From Tetrahymena elliotti 4EA (taxonomy: Eukaryota; Ciliophora; Oligohymenophorea; Hymenostomatida; Tetrahymenidae): DNA of 64,000 nt. Both the position numbers and the translations under genes were made by a program. Below are positions 23,497 to 35,400 of this stretch, piece after piece. How positions within the stretch are numbered: position 1 is the stretch's first letter; every line of letters begins with the position of its first letter. The notes under the pieces were generated by a model that did no database searches, had not been told where the DNA came from, and saw nothing but the letters and a program-made list of their open reading frames with translations. The DNA is taken from positions 2,542,001 through 2,606,000 of the forward strand of contig JH720293.1 in the NCBI GenBank assembly GCA_000231825.2. The letters run 5' to 3'.

Positions 23497-25056
23497 TCAT
23501 TATTAAGAATTTTCATTTTCATCAACAAAATCTTCTGTGAAATATCTAAATTTTTTTTCTAGCAGTTGCAATTCACCTAAATCATCAATTTTATTATTTT
23601 CTTGAACTTAAAATTAGTTCATAAATTTGTGATTTCTTTTTTTTCCTGCAAAGTTATGAACAATTACTTAAATATCATCTCTGTATTGAATGCCTCTGCA
23701 GAATTTTTTTTTAGATTTTTCAATCATGATTTCATTCTAATCTAAAATGCTTGGAATTTATTCCTAAAAAAATCCTTTTTACTTTCTTATTTTCTTCTTT
23801 TTTTATTAGGGAGGGATTTAGGATTCATTGTTATAAGAATGATAGCTTTCTTCATTAATACTGTAGTCATTATGAATGTAATTTAACTCATCCATATTAT
23901 GGTATTAACTGTTTTATTCAGATATTTCTTCTTTTATTTGGTTTTGTATTTAATTATTTCCATAAAATTCAGAAGCTACTTCAGGATAGTTCAATCTTAG
24001 GTTTTCTGAAAAAGTGTGCTTTTGTTTATTATTTTAATTTCTAATATCTTGCGTATTAACTGATGTTTGTTATTCCTATCTATTGCTTGTATTTTCATGT
24101 TAACCTTGTTATTCTTTTATTCTCTTATTCTGATGTTCCTACTTTTTTATTGAATTTTATTCTAAATCTTACTCACTTTAAATAAATCCACTATTAATTT
24201 TGTATTGGTAACTGTCTTAATCACTGCTTTCAGAACTACTTGAGGATTTTTCTATTTAACAATTTCTATCTAATCTATACAAAAAACGGTCACTTATTTC
24301 ATTGATATTAAACGTCTTGCTTTTATCTTTTTGCTATTAGTTTTCATTTTACTTTTAGGAGTTATTTTAAACTTAATTGTTCGTGCTTCTATTAAAATTG
24401 TTACTTTATTCACTGTAAATATTATTTACCTTTTGAGAATTGAAAAAATTTTTGGCTTGAGAATCTTAAGATTGATTATTGAAAATATTTTGTTTTGATT
24501 GATCAAAAAGAGAAGTATTGATTTTTGATAAATCTTGGGTTTTATCAATATTATTATTATTATTATTAGTATCATAAAATTGCATATTTGTTTAAGGTAA
24601 ATATTCTTAGTTTGTATCAAATTTTTGTTATTATGGAATGGTAGTATTTTTTTGTTGATTTTTCATTTGATTGATTTCTTTTTTAAATTTAAGTGCACTC
24701 TCAGCAATCTAAGATGTACTGTTATATCTTTCTAATACTGTATAGTAGTCGCTTGTGTTTGAGACCTTTTTCCAATCAATTTCTTAATTTTATTTCCTTA
24801 GTAAAATATCATGGAGCATATCAGTAACTTGCTTCTAAGTATATCCTAAAGAAAGGTAATATTTCCTCATCTTTTGTATCTACTTTTGCAATTATTTGAA
24901 AGCTTAAGAGTTTTAAAGAGCTTATAAATCAGATTACTGGATCTACTGATTTTAAATTGCTTGAATGTAATTATTTTACTAGTTACTTTACTAGTATATG
25001 TTATCTGAAATATGCTGTGCATTCTAATTGGGTTAATAGTAATTATGTTAATCCAT
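23497..25056 (-). CDS. Unrecognised Q/N-rich protein, 519 residues, intronless
   Basis: One uninterrupted frame of exactly 520 codons runs from ATG at 25056-25054 to TGA at 23499-23497. The first 60 residues are Gln/Asn-rich (for example N-Y-Y-Q-P-N-Q-N). A more structured helical segment follows at residues about 55-115 (M-R-K-Y-Y-L-S-L-G-Y, then I-D-W-K-K-V, then V-L-E-R-Y). The middle is low-complexity Gln/Asn/Ser. The C-terminal 110 residues are mixed: a basic K-K-K-K-I-R-K-Q-K patch, then C-R-G-I-Q-Y-R-D-D and V-H-N-F-A-G-K-K, and an acidic end. I know of no family match. Open frames continue upstream (25057-25560), so a further 5' exon cannot be excluded. The neighbouring coiled-coil gene is divergent. 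Confidence 0.68.
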
Positions 25057-26535
25057 TTCTGTAAATATCCTAAAGAATAAAAGCAATATTCCGTCCTATT
25101 TAAATCTTTTTTAAGCAATGCAAATTCACAATGAAAGAAAATAATTCTAACAAATAAATTAAGTTTACTAATACTTATTTTACTAATAAACAAACTTCAA
25201 ATTACAATAAATTATTGCTTTTTGTAATTGTCCTCTTGAGGTTACTTTCAATCAGAGAACAATCTATTAGACAAAACTATTTTATATACTATTTATTTTG
25301 AAAACCTTCTTTAAAAAATCAAAATAAAATGTTTAAATTATTTGTTTCTCTTTGATGTGAACTTTTTTTCTTTTAATTTTTGCAAATTTTTCTTTAATCA
25401 ATTAATTTCTAATATTTTGAGTTATACCCAAGCTATTTATAATAATTCTATTGCTCTTTTCTTTTACTATTTGAACACAATCAAACAATTTCCTAATTTT
25501 TTGAACTATTTTCTGTGGACCTTTAAAGCACTAGCGACTATTTTAATATTTTAAAAATACTTTTTAATAACAATATTTTTGCTTTGACAACATTACCCAA
25601 ATTTTTTAAATTCAATTTTGTTTCTAAAATTTTTCTAATAGATATGCGCTCACAAAGAGCACAATTTCAAAAAAAGTTTTGGAAATTATCTACAAATTTT
25701 TAGAAGAAAATATTTTTAACTTTATTCTGTTTTAATAATTTAATTAATTTTCTTTTGTTGAAGATAAATTATGTCAAAGAAATTGATTAACAAAATAATG
25801 ATAGACAAAAATCCTTTAAAAGTTAAGAATATTTAAATACTTATGAAGCAACTAATTAAATTAAATCTAATTAATTTTTATAAAACCTTTCAATGAATTA
25901 GCTATGCCTCTTTTATTTTTTATTAAATCGATTTTCATTTTTTTATTCATTGCTCTAATCATGCAATCGGATACCATCTAGATATCTTGACTCATTTTTG
26001 AATATTAAATAGGTAGTTGCTAAAATAATATTATTTTAAAATATTTTTAGATTATTCGATTATTCATAAAAAACATTTTATTAAATAAATTGTTTTAAAA
26101 AATAAAATTTAAAATTAAAAAAAAAGATCAAAAGAAAAAAGAAAGAAAGAAAACTCGTCAATCAGCCGGCCAGCAAAAGTTTTTGCATAATTTTTGTAAT
26201 ATTAATTAGTAGTCTAATAAAAACCAATAAAATTTTTGTGTATAAATTTATTAAGAAATTAACAGCAAATAAAAATATAGGGATGGAATGATTAACAAAT
26301 ATTACTATTATTTTTAGCAGCTAAATCATCAAAATACTTTTTAATAAAAACCTATTTTTTTTTAATTAAATAATTACCACGAAAACATTAAAAATTAAAT
26401 ATTAATTTGTTTAAGACTTCATAATAAAAAATAACTAATAAAACTAATAAATAGGTCACTATTAAAAGCAGATATTTAAAATAGGTTTAAACAACAAAAC
26501 TAAAATATTTTATAAAAGCATTTCAAAATTAAACT
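25057..26535. other. Divergent intergenic region; possible extra 5' exon on the minus strand
   Basis: A spacer between divergent genes. On the minus strand, about 25240-25560 contains overlapping open frames with helix-like, Lys/Ile/Leu-rich translations, but no convincing ATG or in-phase splice sites joining them to the Q/N-rich gene. A small G+C-rich island (about 26160-26175) is unusual for the area. No RNA gene was recognised. Confidence 0.35.
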
Positions 26536-28320
26536 ATGGAACTGAATGCTAATTAAAATACGTTTGGAGTTATTCCTTACCAATAGTAGCAAGCAAATAA
26601 TAGTAGCAATAATGGATAATTATAAATGCAATCACCTAATAAAAATTAGCAAAGAAGCCCTCTTAAAAATAATCCTACTTTCTAAAGAGAATAGTTAATA
26701 TAAAAGTGCGAAGATGCAAATCCAAATTTATTTAAAAAATACCCTCATATTTACCATAATGCTATGGAAATAATAGATTAATTTTCAAAAGAAGGGAAGA
26801 TTAATGATAATAACATTGACTTTCTTTAATAGAAGGTATAAAAAGAAATCTAATTTTAACTCAACAAACTTCGAACCAGCAATAAAATAGGGTTGATTGA
26901 TAACTTATTCTATAATAATCCAACACTTTAGCAATAAAGCAGATATGTTCATAATAGTTTTATGAATTCTCCTATGCAAAACAGTACTCAATAAAAGCAA
27001 AATGATAATTCAGTTAGTTGTGATTAAAAAGCAAAGTTCAAATCTGTTAATTCTAATGCTGATTTAAATTTAGACAAAGTTTAAAGTAATCAGAAAAACA
27101 ATTAAAGAAGCGAGTCAACTAATAGAAGAAATTCTCCAGCTATTAAACCATTAAATTTAGCTATAGCTAGCAACTAGCTAAGCCAAGCTGAAACTCCTCA
27201 AAATGCAAAAATATTAATTAATAACACAAATATTTATAGTGGGTTATCTAAAAGTAAACAAAATGCTTACTATGGTAAAGCAGCTAGATCATCGAGTTAC
27301 ATGGGAGATGTAGCAAAAAAGAATCTTATTTTAGAATAAATTTTGAATAAGAAAGAAAGTATTGATGTAGGCTTAATTTAAGAAAAAGATAGAAAATATG
27401 GCTAAATTCATAGAAGGTTAAACACTTAAGAATTCAATAATAATGATCCTTCTAGTGCAAACAAAATCAATAATTAATATTATAAAAATGGAGAAAATCC
27501 AAATAATGCCTCCTTCGATATTTAACCTTAATCAAATAAAGTTAGTTTACATTAACAAAACGGTAAATAACCAAAAAATTTTGGTATTTTTGCTTAAAAT
27601 CACATATTAAATTCTACAACAATTAATTACTAAGATATTGAAAAAAGTAAGAACAATAAACTAGTAGGAAACAACTAATAAAGTGGAAATAAGAATATTG
27701 ATGATTAATACTAACTGGAAATAAAGAAACTCATGGAACTTGAATAAGAGTATGAAAAATAAAGAATGTAAAATATAAAAGATAAAGAGAAAATAGTCTA
27801 TAATACAATTAAATAACAATGGGATAAATAAATAGACTGGAAAAAATCAGAAGTATTAAAAGAAAAAGAGAAAGATAAAGAATATAAAAGAAAAATAGAA
27901 ATATTAGTTTAAGAAGAGATTAATCTTAACAATTTAAAGAATCATGAAAAAAAATGGCAGGTTAAGTAAGAAAAACAGTAGGTTCTCTAGCAAATTCATC
28001 AACAAAAAGAATAAAAAGAAAGAGAAAGAAGTTAAGAAATAGAAAAAGAGAGAAAATATATTATGGAAAATGAGTTTTCTATGAAAAATGAATTTGAATA
28101 ATAAAGAATTATTGACTAAAATAAGAAATAATAACAAAATATTATGATTTAGAATCATATACAGCTTTCAAAGAATATCAAAGACAGTTAAGAAAAGTAG
28201 ACTCGCTTGGAAGAAATTAAAAGAATGAGAGATCAAATAGCCTAATAACATGTCATAGATAAAAGAAAAGACGAAGAATATGTTAGTAGAATTGGAAAAA
28301 TATCTAAACGTCTCTTTTGA
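26536..28320 (+). CDS. Low-complexity protein with long C-terminal coiled coil, 594 residues
   Basis: A single exon of exactly 595 codons from ATG (26536-26538) to TGA (28318-28320). Residues 1-390 are Asn/Gln/Ser-rich and probably disordered, with a short helical island near residues 60-105. From about residue 400 to 590 the sequence is almost entirely Glu/Lys/Gln/Arg with regularly spaced Leu/Ile/Met, typical of a long coiled coil (for example E-I-K-K-L-M-E-L-E-Q-E-Y-E-K). No catalytic motif, signal peptide or membrane helix is present. A cytoskeletal, basal-body or scaffold protein would fit such a layout, but that is inference from composition only. Plus-strand reading with TAA/TAG as Gln is required: dozens of such codons occur. 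Confidence 0.78.
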
Positions 28321-29981
28321 TTTCATTTTTTCAAATAGTTTATCAACTAATAGATTAATCCTACATTATAACTAAAATTTTCCCTAAAAACTAAATATAT
28401 AATAACTATCTATTTTTAGTAAAATCAAAAGATTTTAATAAAAGAAAAATACGTTCTTTAAATTATCTAGATAAATAGTTTATCATTTAATATGCTTATT
28501 ATAAAATAATTTTTTTTTTAAATTAAAATAATTATGGAATATGTAAGAAGAGTTAGAAGGTTCATATTGAATCATATATTTATTTTGTGTTTATTATTAT
28601 GTATATATCAAGATACAAAACCTCATGCTTTTACTTTTTTTGATTCTTTTGACATACTATTTTATATATTCAAATATTATTTGTAATTTTCAGAATTTAA
28701 TTATCCAATTAATTTTCCTTTTTAATTTACACTCTTATTTTAAAATAAGTGTAAAGAAATAAATTAACAGGATATTTAAATTTAGACTTACGTGGGAATT
28801 TGTTAATAGTTAAATAAACATTTATTGAGTGAAAAATTAAATTAATACAATAAATGCTTATTTTTTAACAATTTAATTTAAGATTTGAAATTCGTTAAAT
28901 TTAAATCCAAAAATATAGAAGTTAATATCATTAACATCAAAATAAAAATATATTTTAATGGTAGTTGTATAATAGGTTGTTATTTTTTAACGATAAAATT
29001 AATTAAATATGTCAAATTCAAAAATTAATTTTTAATTTTTTTATTTTGATGAAGTTTAATTTTACTTCATTAAATTTATTTAAAAAAATTTTGAAATATT
29101 TGTAAAACTAAACTAAATTTTTACTTGTTAATTTTCATAGTTGTGTCTCCACCTCTAAATAGTAAATAATTTGAGTCTATAATTAGTTATAATTGTCATT
29201 TTGAGAAGGGAAATTTTTTGATAAAAAGAAATTGAAAGATTAAATTTCTGAAAACTTTTCTTTTATTTACCTATTCAAAAGATATGTTAGTAACAATCTT
29301 CGTTGATAAGAAAAACAGATTTTGTGATGTTGGAAAAGGATGTATCTTTAGTATTTAGCTATTAGGTTAAAATTTGAGTCAAATAAATGTATGGTTAAAA
29401 TTATAATTATGGAGCAATTAGTGAAAGTAAATAAATACAATAAGTTAAATAATAAACATGTGGTTAAATACAAAAATATATTTGAAATTTATTTTATAAA
29501 GGCTATTTATCTAGACTAGATTTTTTTATTTATATCATAGATAATAGCATTATTATATTGCATGAATTATCTAGAGAACAGGAGAATATGATTTATCTTA
29601 TATGTATAAATAGAAAAATTATCAACTGCTTCTTGATTTTATTATAATTAACAAGTTTATTGTTTGATAAATAATTATTATATTTGTTATTCATTGTTTG
29701 ATTGATATGAGTATTTATAATAAGAAGGAGAATATCTATCTATTTATTTATTGATTGAATTGTTATATGAGATTTGATATTCATAATGAAAATAATATAA
29801 ATAATTTTGTTTAATTGTGTGCGTTTTAAATCTTTAATATAACAGGTTTTATGTTTTAAAATATTATTTTTTAATCTCTTAATTTTTATTTATGCTACTG
29901 GAATAATCTAAAGCATTTTCCCACTTCATAACATTCCACAAGTAGAAGATTATTTTTCTTCATATTGTATTCAAAATCACA
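28321..29981. other. Convergent intergenic region
   Basis: About 1.66 kb of A+T-rich DNA between two convergent genes. Both strands were read and no gene was supported. Confidence 0.4.
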
Positions 29982-30791
29982 TCATTATGTGTAAGAAAAA
30001 TGAGTGTTTACTAAATAAGACTGCTTGTTTTCTTCATATAGAACTCTATAGTTCTCGTAATCTATTAGAATCGAAGAATCTATGTTAAGGTCTTGGTGAA
30101 AGTATTGCATAGCAATATCCTTTTATGTGTATTAGTTTCCGTCCATCTAATTATAGGGTTAATAGAGCCCCCCTTTTTTATCAACTTATATTTTAATAGA
30201 AGATTTTTTAGGTTTTTTGCTCATAAGCTGGGTTATCCAGGTCTTTTTGGTATCGAAAATAGGATTATCTCTTCCAGGGGGTGCACGATCTACCTATAAA
30301 ATGTGAACTTCTTAATCACCAGAAAACGAAACATGACGGTTGCCTGAGGGATTTTCTTGCAATTGGGAGCTAACACCTAGCTGTTATTAAAATTATTAGC
30401 GCTATAAATTTAAAAAATCAGAAGATGATTCTTGACAAGAATTAGGCATTTCTTTTATTGGTTCCAATTAATAAAGGGGTGTGGAAGAATAATCTTCATT
30501 AGAATGGTCTGAGTACCACTAGCTATTGAAGTCTTCTTAGAACTACTAGTTACCTTTAACAATGGTGTTACGAATATATTATCTCCTTTCTTCTATTTGC
30601 TAAGGAGTGTATCTAGAAGGAGGTTTTTTGTCTAAATAAAACTTAGAGAGAGATTTTTTCATGCTTGTTTTAGTCTTTTTAGAGATGGTGTTACTGACAT
30701 TTTTATCCTAAGCTTTTTATTTGTGGGTAACTTTAGTTTCTTTTTTGGACTTGTTAATTTTTTTGGATGAATTTTTTTTCTTTTAAGCCAT
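29982..30791 (-). CDS. Basic-headed protein with a possible PP1-docking motif, 269 residues
   Basis: An intronless frame of exactly 270 codons from ATG at 30791-30789 to TGA at 29984-29982. The first 50 residues are strongly basic (many Lys, with K-K-K-N-S-S-K-K and similar), suggesting nucleic-acid or nuclear association. A compact motif around residues 55-85 reads P-P-S-R-Y-T-P-Q-Q-I-E-E-R-R. A Gln-rich middle follows. Then R-H-V-S-F (about residue 154) fits the RVxF consensus ([RK]-x0-1-[VI]-x-[FW]) used by protein phosphatase 1 regulators. The C-terminus has Tyr/Asp-rich segments. Base composition and codon choice look less A+T-extreme than in the neighbours. I do not recognise an orthologue. 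A PP1 regulatory role is a hypothesis only, because such short motifs also occur by chance. Confidence 0.72.
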
Positions 30792-30983
30792 TTTATTGAG
30801 TTTTGTTTGTGTTTATTTTACTAGAGTTATATTAATATTTATATTAATCACAATTTTTTAGTAAAAATTTTTCTGTTTGGTAGATTTAAGAGTTTTTACT
30901 TATTTTTGTAGTAAATTTTAGGAATAATTTGTTATACTTAAATTTTTTACTTTTTTATGTATTTATTTTTATAATAAATATAA

Positions 30984-31334
30984 TCAAATATTTTAATTTT
31001 CTTAGGATCTTATTAGGAATTCTTCATCAAATTTAATTCGCTTCTCAACTTTTTTGTATAAATTTACATTCAAAAAAAGTTGCTTCCATTCTTCCTCACC
31101 CATATATCTAGGGCGAAAAGGTTTAAACATTATTTTAACTGTGACTGAAATATTTACGTTTTGCTATCCAAATGTTTTAAATAAATAGCCTTCGAATGTG
31201 ATTTAGAAAAAGAACTAGATAATGAAATAAATATTAGTTTAATATCTATTCTAAAAATAAGTAATTTTTGGTTTTAATTTGTGATATTTTTAGTAAAATA
31301 CAAATAAAGTAGAAAAGTTACGCTATGTGAGCAT
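30984..31334 (-). CDS. Small probable mitochondrial protein, 99 residues
   Basis: A two-exon model: 31302-31334 (11 codons) and 30984-31250 (89 codons including TGA), with a 51-nt GT-AG intron. Both junctions are in phase 0. The N-terminus (M-L-T-Q-R-N-F-S-T-L-F-N-R-Y) is an Arg/Ser/Leu/Phe amphipathic stretch typical of mitochondrial presequences. A hydrophobic Phe/Ile segment follows at about residues 16-27, then a basic, well-ordered C-terminal half with F-R-P-R-Y-M-G-E-E-E-W-K. Its size and layout would suit a small respiratory-complex or mitoribosome subunit, but no family is recognised. It lies 192 nt upstream of the start of the basic-headed gene, on the same strand. The splice model is by eye only. 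Confidence 0.55.
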
Positions 31335-32448
31335 TAAATAAAATTGTAAATTAGGTGATCAATTTTATTGAAGAGAAAAAAAGTAATATTTAAATCTGAA
31401 TTACTTTGTTTAGATTCTAACAAAAACCCAATAAATAAATCAAGATAATTATTATCAAATGAAAAAATTTAAATTTAAATTATCTATAAAATTTAATTTA
31501 TAAATTTATAAAGATTAATCTGACTACAAAATTTTATCACTAATAATTCTTTTCTAAAATTAACGTTAAAATCTTCTTTTTTATTTTCATCTTTGTTATC
31601 AATTTTCAAATTATGTTTCCTAAAATTATTTTTATTTATAAAAGATTTTTCTATTATAAACAGTCATTTTTTTGTAAAGTAAAATTTTATTCACAAAAGT
31701 ATTTTCAGTTTTTAAATTTTTTCTTGGGCTTTTTTTAATTTTCATTTTAAAATCTTTTAAAAAATTATATTTCCAAAAATAAATTATTCTGATTTTTAAT
31801 ACAATTAATGACATTTTTTTTTTGAATAATTTTTGAATTGAAATATCAAAATACTCTTTTTTGTAATATTTGACCAAAAAAAATTCATCTCTAAGTCATT
31901 TTTTTAAAATATCTTTAACTTATTTCTTTTAAAAGATTTGTTTTGAATAAATACATTTATTTATTGAAAAAAAATTTTATTTTTAGAAATGATTTTAAAG
32001 ATATAAAGAAAAATAATTAAAAACAAAAATAACAATCATAAATTCACTAATTATTTGATGAATAATTTCAAAAAAATTATTGAAGCAAATTCTGCAGTAA
32101 TTAATTTATTATTTTTATTTAAGATATTTTGATTTGAGTTGATGAAATAAAGCCATAATTTTGAAAATTAAAAAGCAATTTTCAAAAAAAAAAACTCATT
32201 TGAAAATCAATTAAATATAAATTAATAACTATTAAATGATATTTGTGTGTTTATTTCATTGCTTTATTAAATAAATCAGTGATCAATCATTTGATAAATA
32301 AATTAAGATTTGATAATAATAAAACTAAAAACATTAATCGCAATATTGACTTTCTTACTAATTTAAAAAAGAAGAAGAAGTTAAGAGGTTTATCATTTAT
32401 TAAAAAAAGAAATTACTTTAAACAATAATAAATAAGAGGTATAAAGGA
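31335..32448. other. Divergent intergenic region
   Basis: A 1.1-kb spacer between divergent starts. Short Lys/Phe/Ile-rich open frames (31632-31877 minus, 32243-32428 plus) are judged accidental. No motif is assigned. Confidence 0.4.
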
Positions 32449-35400
32449 ATGGATAAAAGAAGCATTCCAAATTAACCAGTTTCATGGTAGCATCCTTTTG
32501 TTGATGTATTTAGAAAGTTTAGTGTATTTGACTCATCTGACAAGGCAAAGAAAGGAGGAGTATCTGATACTTAAGTAAATTCATTTAATATGGCACAATA
32601 ATTTAAAAATGCTTAAAGAAAGGCTCTTTTAAAACAAATTAATTATTAAAATAATGAAAGATTAATACAAATTTAAATTATTGTTTTTAAATTAAAATAT
32701 TTTTAAGCATAGTGATTATCTTAAATTCAACTTATTTTTAAATAAAGGATAACAATATTGGTAGAAAAGTTTTAAGAATTGTAGGAGCTGTTTCTGCTTC
32801 AAATTATTTAAACATTCCCGACCCAGCTCAAGGCTTGAAATCTCTACAGCTAATTGGAAGATATGTAAGACTATATAAATTTATGCGGTTATTTAAATTA
32901 GTGTTATCATAAAATAAATTTAATAGGAATAATAATTAGTTTAGTTTAAAAATTTCAAATATCAAAAATACCGCAAATGGCGAGAAATTGAACAAATAAA
33001 TAAGCAAATCCATTTTAAATATATATTTTTAATAAAAAAATAGCTCATTATTGAATTCCTTCCATGTGCTGGCAAATATTTCCATATTCATTTAGATTTC
33101 AACATTGCAAATAGAGAACCAATAACCCGTTTCTCTATTTCTAATATGTTTGATTAATATAAAGTGGTAGGTAACAGCAATTTGCAAATACCTTATCCCA
33201 ATGATGCTCCAGTTAGATGGACAGTTTTTGTACTCGATATCTAGTATCACTTAGAAAACTTTGGCCTCTTCTAACATACTGATATTAATAATTTCTCAAA
33301 CATTCATCAATTAAGATCTATATAAATATGTTCAACTCTTTCTATAAGAGGCATCTTCACATCTGATGTATGCTATTCAGTTAAGGTAATTTATTGATTA
33401 GCTATCTCAATTTTCAAAATTATCCTAAATAAAAAAAGACTGAACAAAAATTTTAATTTTCTAAATAATAAAGAATCTTTTTTTATTCATAAATATTTTT
33501 TATAAAAGAATCTACCCAAAGAAATGGACTTTAAGGCTCCTAGAGATAGATAATGGAGTGGAACTTACTAAATAGTTTATTATCCTAGTGAAATCGATCC
33601 AGATCTAGAAATAAATAACCAACCACCCTAACCAGAATAACTCATTTAAGATAAAGAAAACTTGTAGAATCTAAATAATGATACAATTCCTGAAAATAGA
33701 GTTGGAAGTGTAGATGCAGTTATGAGATAAAGTTAGAAATCATTTAGATCAAACAAAAGCTAACTTTCACATAGACAATCACTAGACCCTTAAAATTCTG
33801 CCTCAGGATAGCTGAATCTTATGAGCTCCAATTTAAATGCTTCTTAAAAATTTCATCCAGAAAATCTTGTTCGTCACTCTTAAATATCGAAAAGAGGATC
33901 TACTCAAGAAGTAAATTCAATTCTTCTTTTTTTTTCAAATAAAACTAATTTGTTTCAATTAAAACATATTTTTCAATAATCTTTTTGAAATTTTAAAAAT
34001 AAATTATTTTATTACAAATAGATTTCAAACTAACTCTAACCCTATCCTATTTGTAAGCTAAACCACACTGTTGGTTTCAGTGGTAATTAATGTCCTGATA
34101 TTAAATGGTCAAAACATATGGAAAGACCTGATGAAATCATTTACGCATCTGGATCTGTCTTAGTTTCAAGTGAATTTGGAACTAAAAAATAAAGATTCTT
34201 CTAAGGGCACACCAATCCTATTTCTTGCTTAGATGTTTCAAAGTATATTTCTTATTTATTTATTTATTTATTTATTTGATAAAAATAATAAAATTTCTTC
34301 TAAATTTTAAGGGATGGTGTTTGGATTGTATCAGCCCAAGATGGAAAACCAGGTATTGTAATGATTTGGAATTTTTTAACTGGGGACTTAGTTACTGCTT
34401 TCTAGTGTCCTTAAGCTAATATCAGATGTGTTTCCTTTTCATTTGATAAAAAACTCTTAGCTACAGTAGGCTTAGATAACTCTAACAGGTATCATTCATA
34501 AATATTTAATAAAATATAATTAAAAATGTTTTATTATAATAAATAAACAGAGAACTAATAATAATTTTAAATATTGATAATATTGAGGTTACTAAAAAGC
34601 CTACTATTGTTACCAAATAAATCAGTGATTTCAACATTCTTAGTTTGAAATTCTTCCCGATCAACATAAACAGACTCGTCTCATGTGGTCGTGAAAATAT
34701 TCGTTTCTGGAGAATAAACAAAACTTCTCACCTTAGAGGTAGTCCTTTAATTCTCAATGGTCTAGCTAGAAACTCAGTTTTTACAGTACTTGACTTTGAG
34801 CACGCATTTGATAATCCATCTGCTGCTCTATAGAAGGGAAGTGTTAAAAAAATATATGTTGGATCTAAGTAGGGTATGGTTTTCTAAATCAGCTATAACA
34901 CAAAAGAAACAGAAAATAATTATCAATTAGAAACAGTTTACTACTGCCATGCAGGAGCTATTACAAGTTTAAGGTAAATAGTTTATTAATTTTTATTAAT
35001 AAATTTACAAAATTGCTTAATTTAAATAGTTTGAGTGCTGGATTCTGTGCTACAGGTAGTGAAGATAAATACATTAGAATATGGCCTCTTAATTTCACTG
35101 AATTTTTAATTGAAGCAAAACATGAAGGAGTTGTTATCTCTTTAGATATTTCCTAAGATTCCTTGAAGATATCTTGTGGAACTTCCAATGGTATTTTAAC
35201 AGTAATAGATCGTTCTACTTACTAACCTGAAACTTTTTTAAGATCACATACAGATGAAATCACATAAATGTAATACCATCCTTTCTGCAACTTTTTAGTA
35301 ACTCTATCATCAGACTATACTATCCGTTTATGGTAAATTTTTTTATCTTTTAATTCTAATTTATTTTAACAAAATTCATCAAGGGATATGGAAAAGTTTG

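Noticed and set aside
31632..32428. Lys/Phe-rich short frames upstream of the WDR90-like gene
   Set aside because: They are low-complexity and lack exon-like borders; they probably belong to the divergent promoter spacer.
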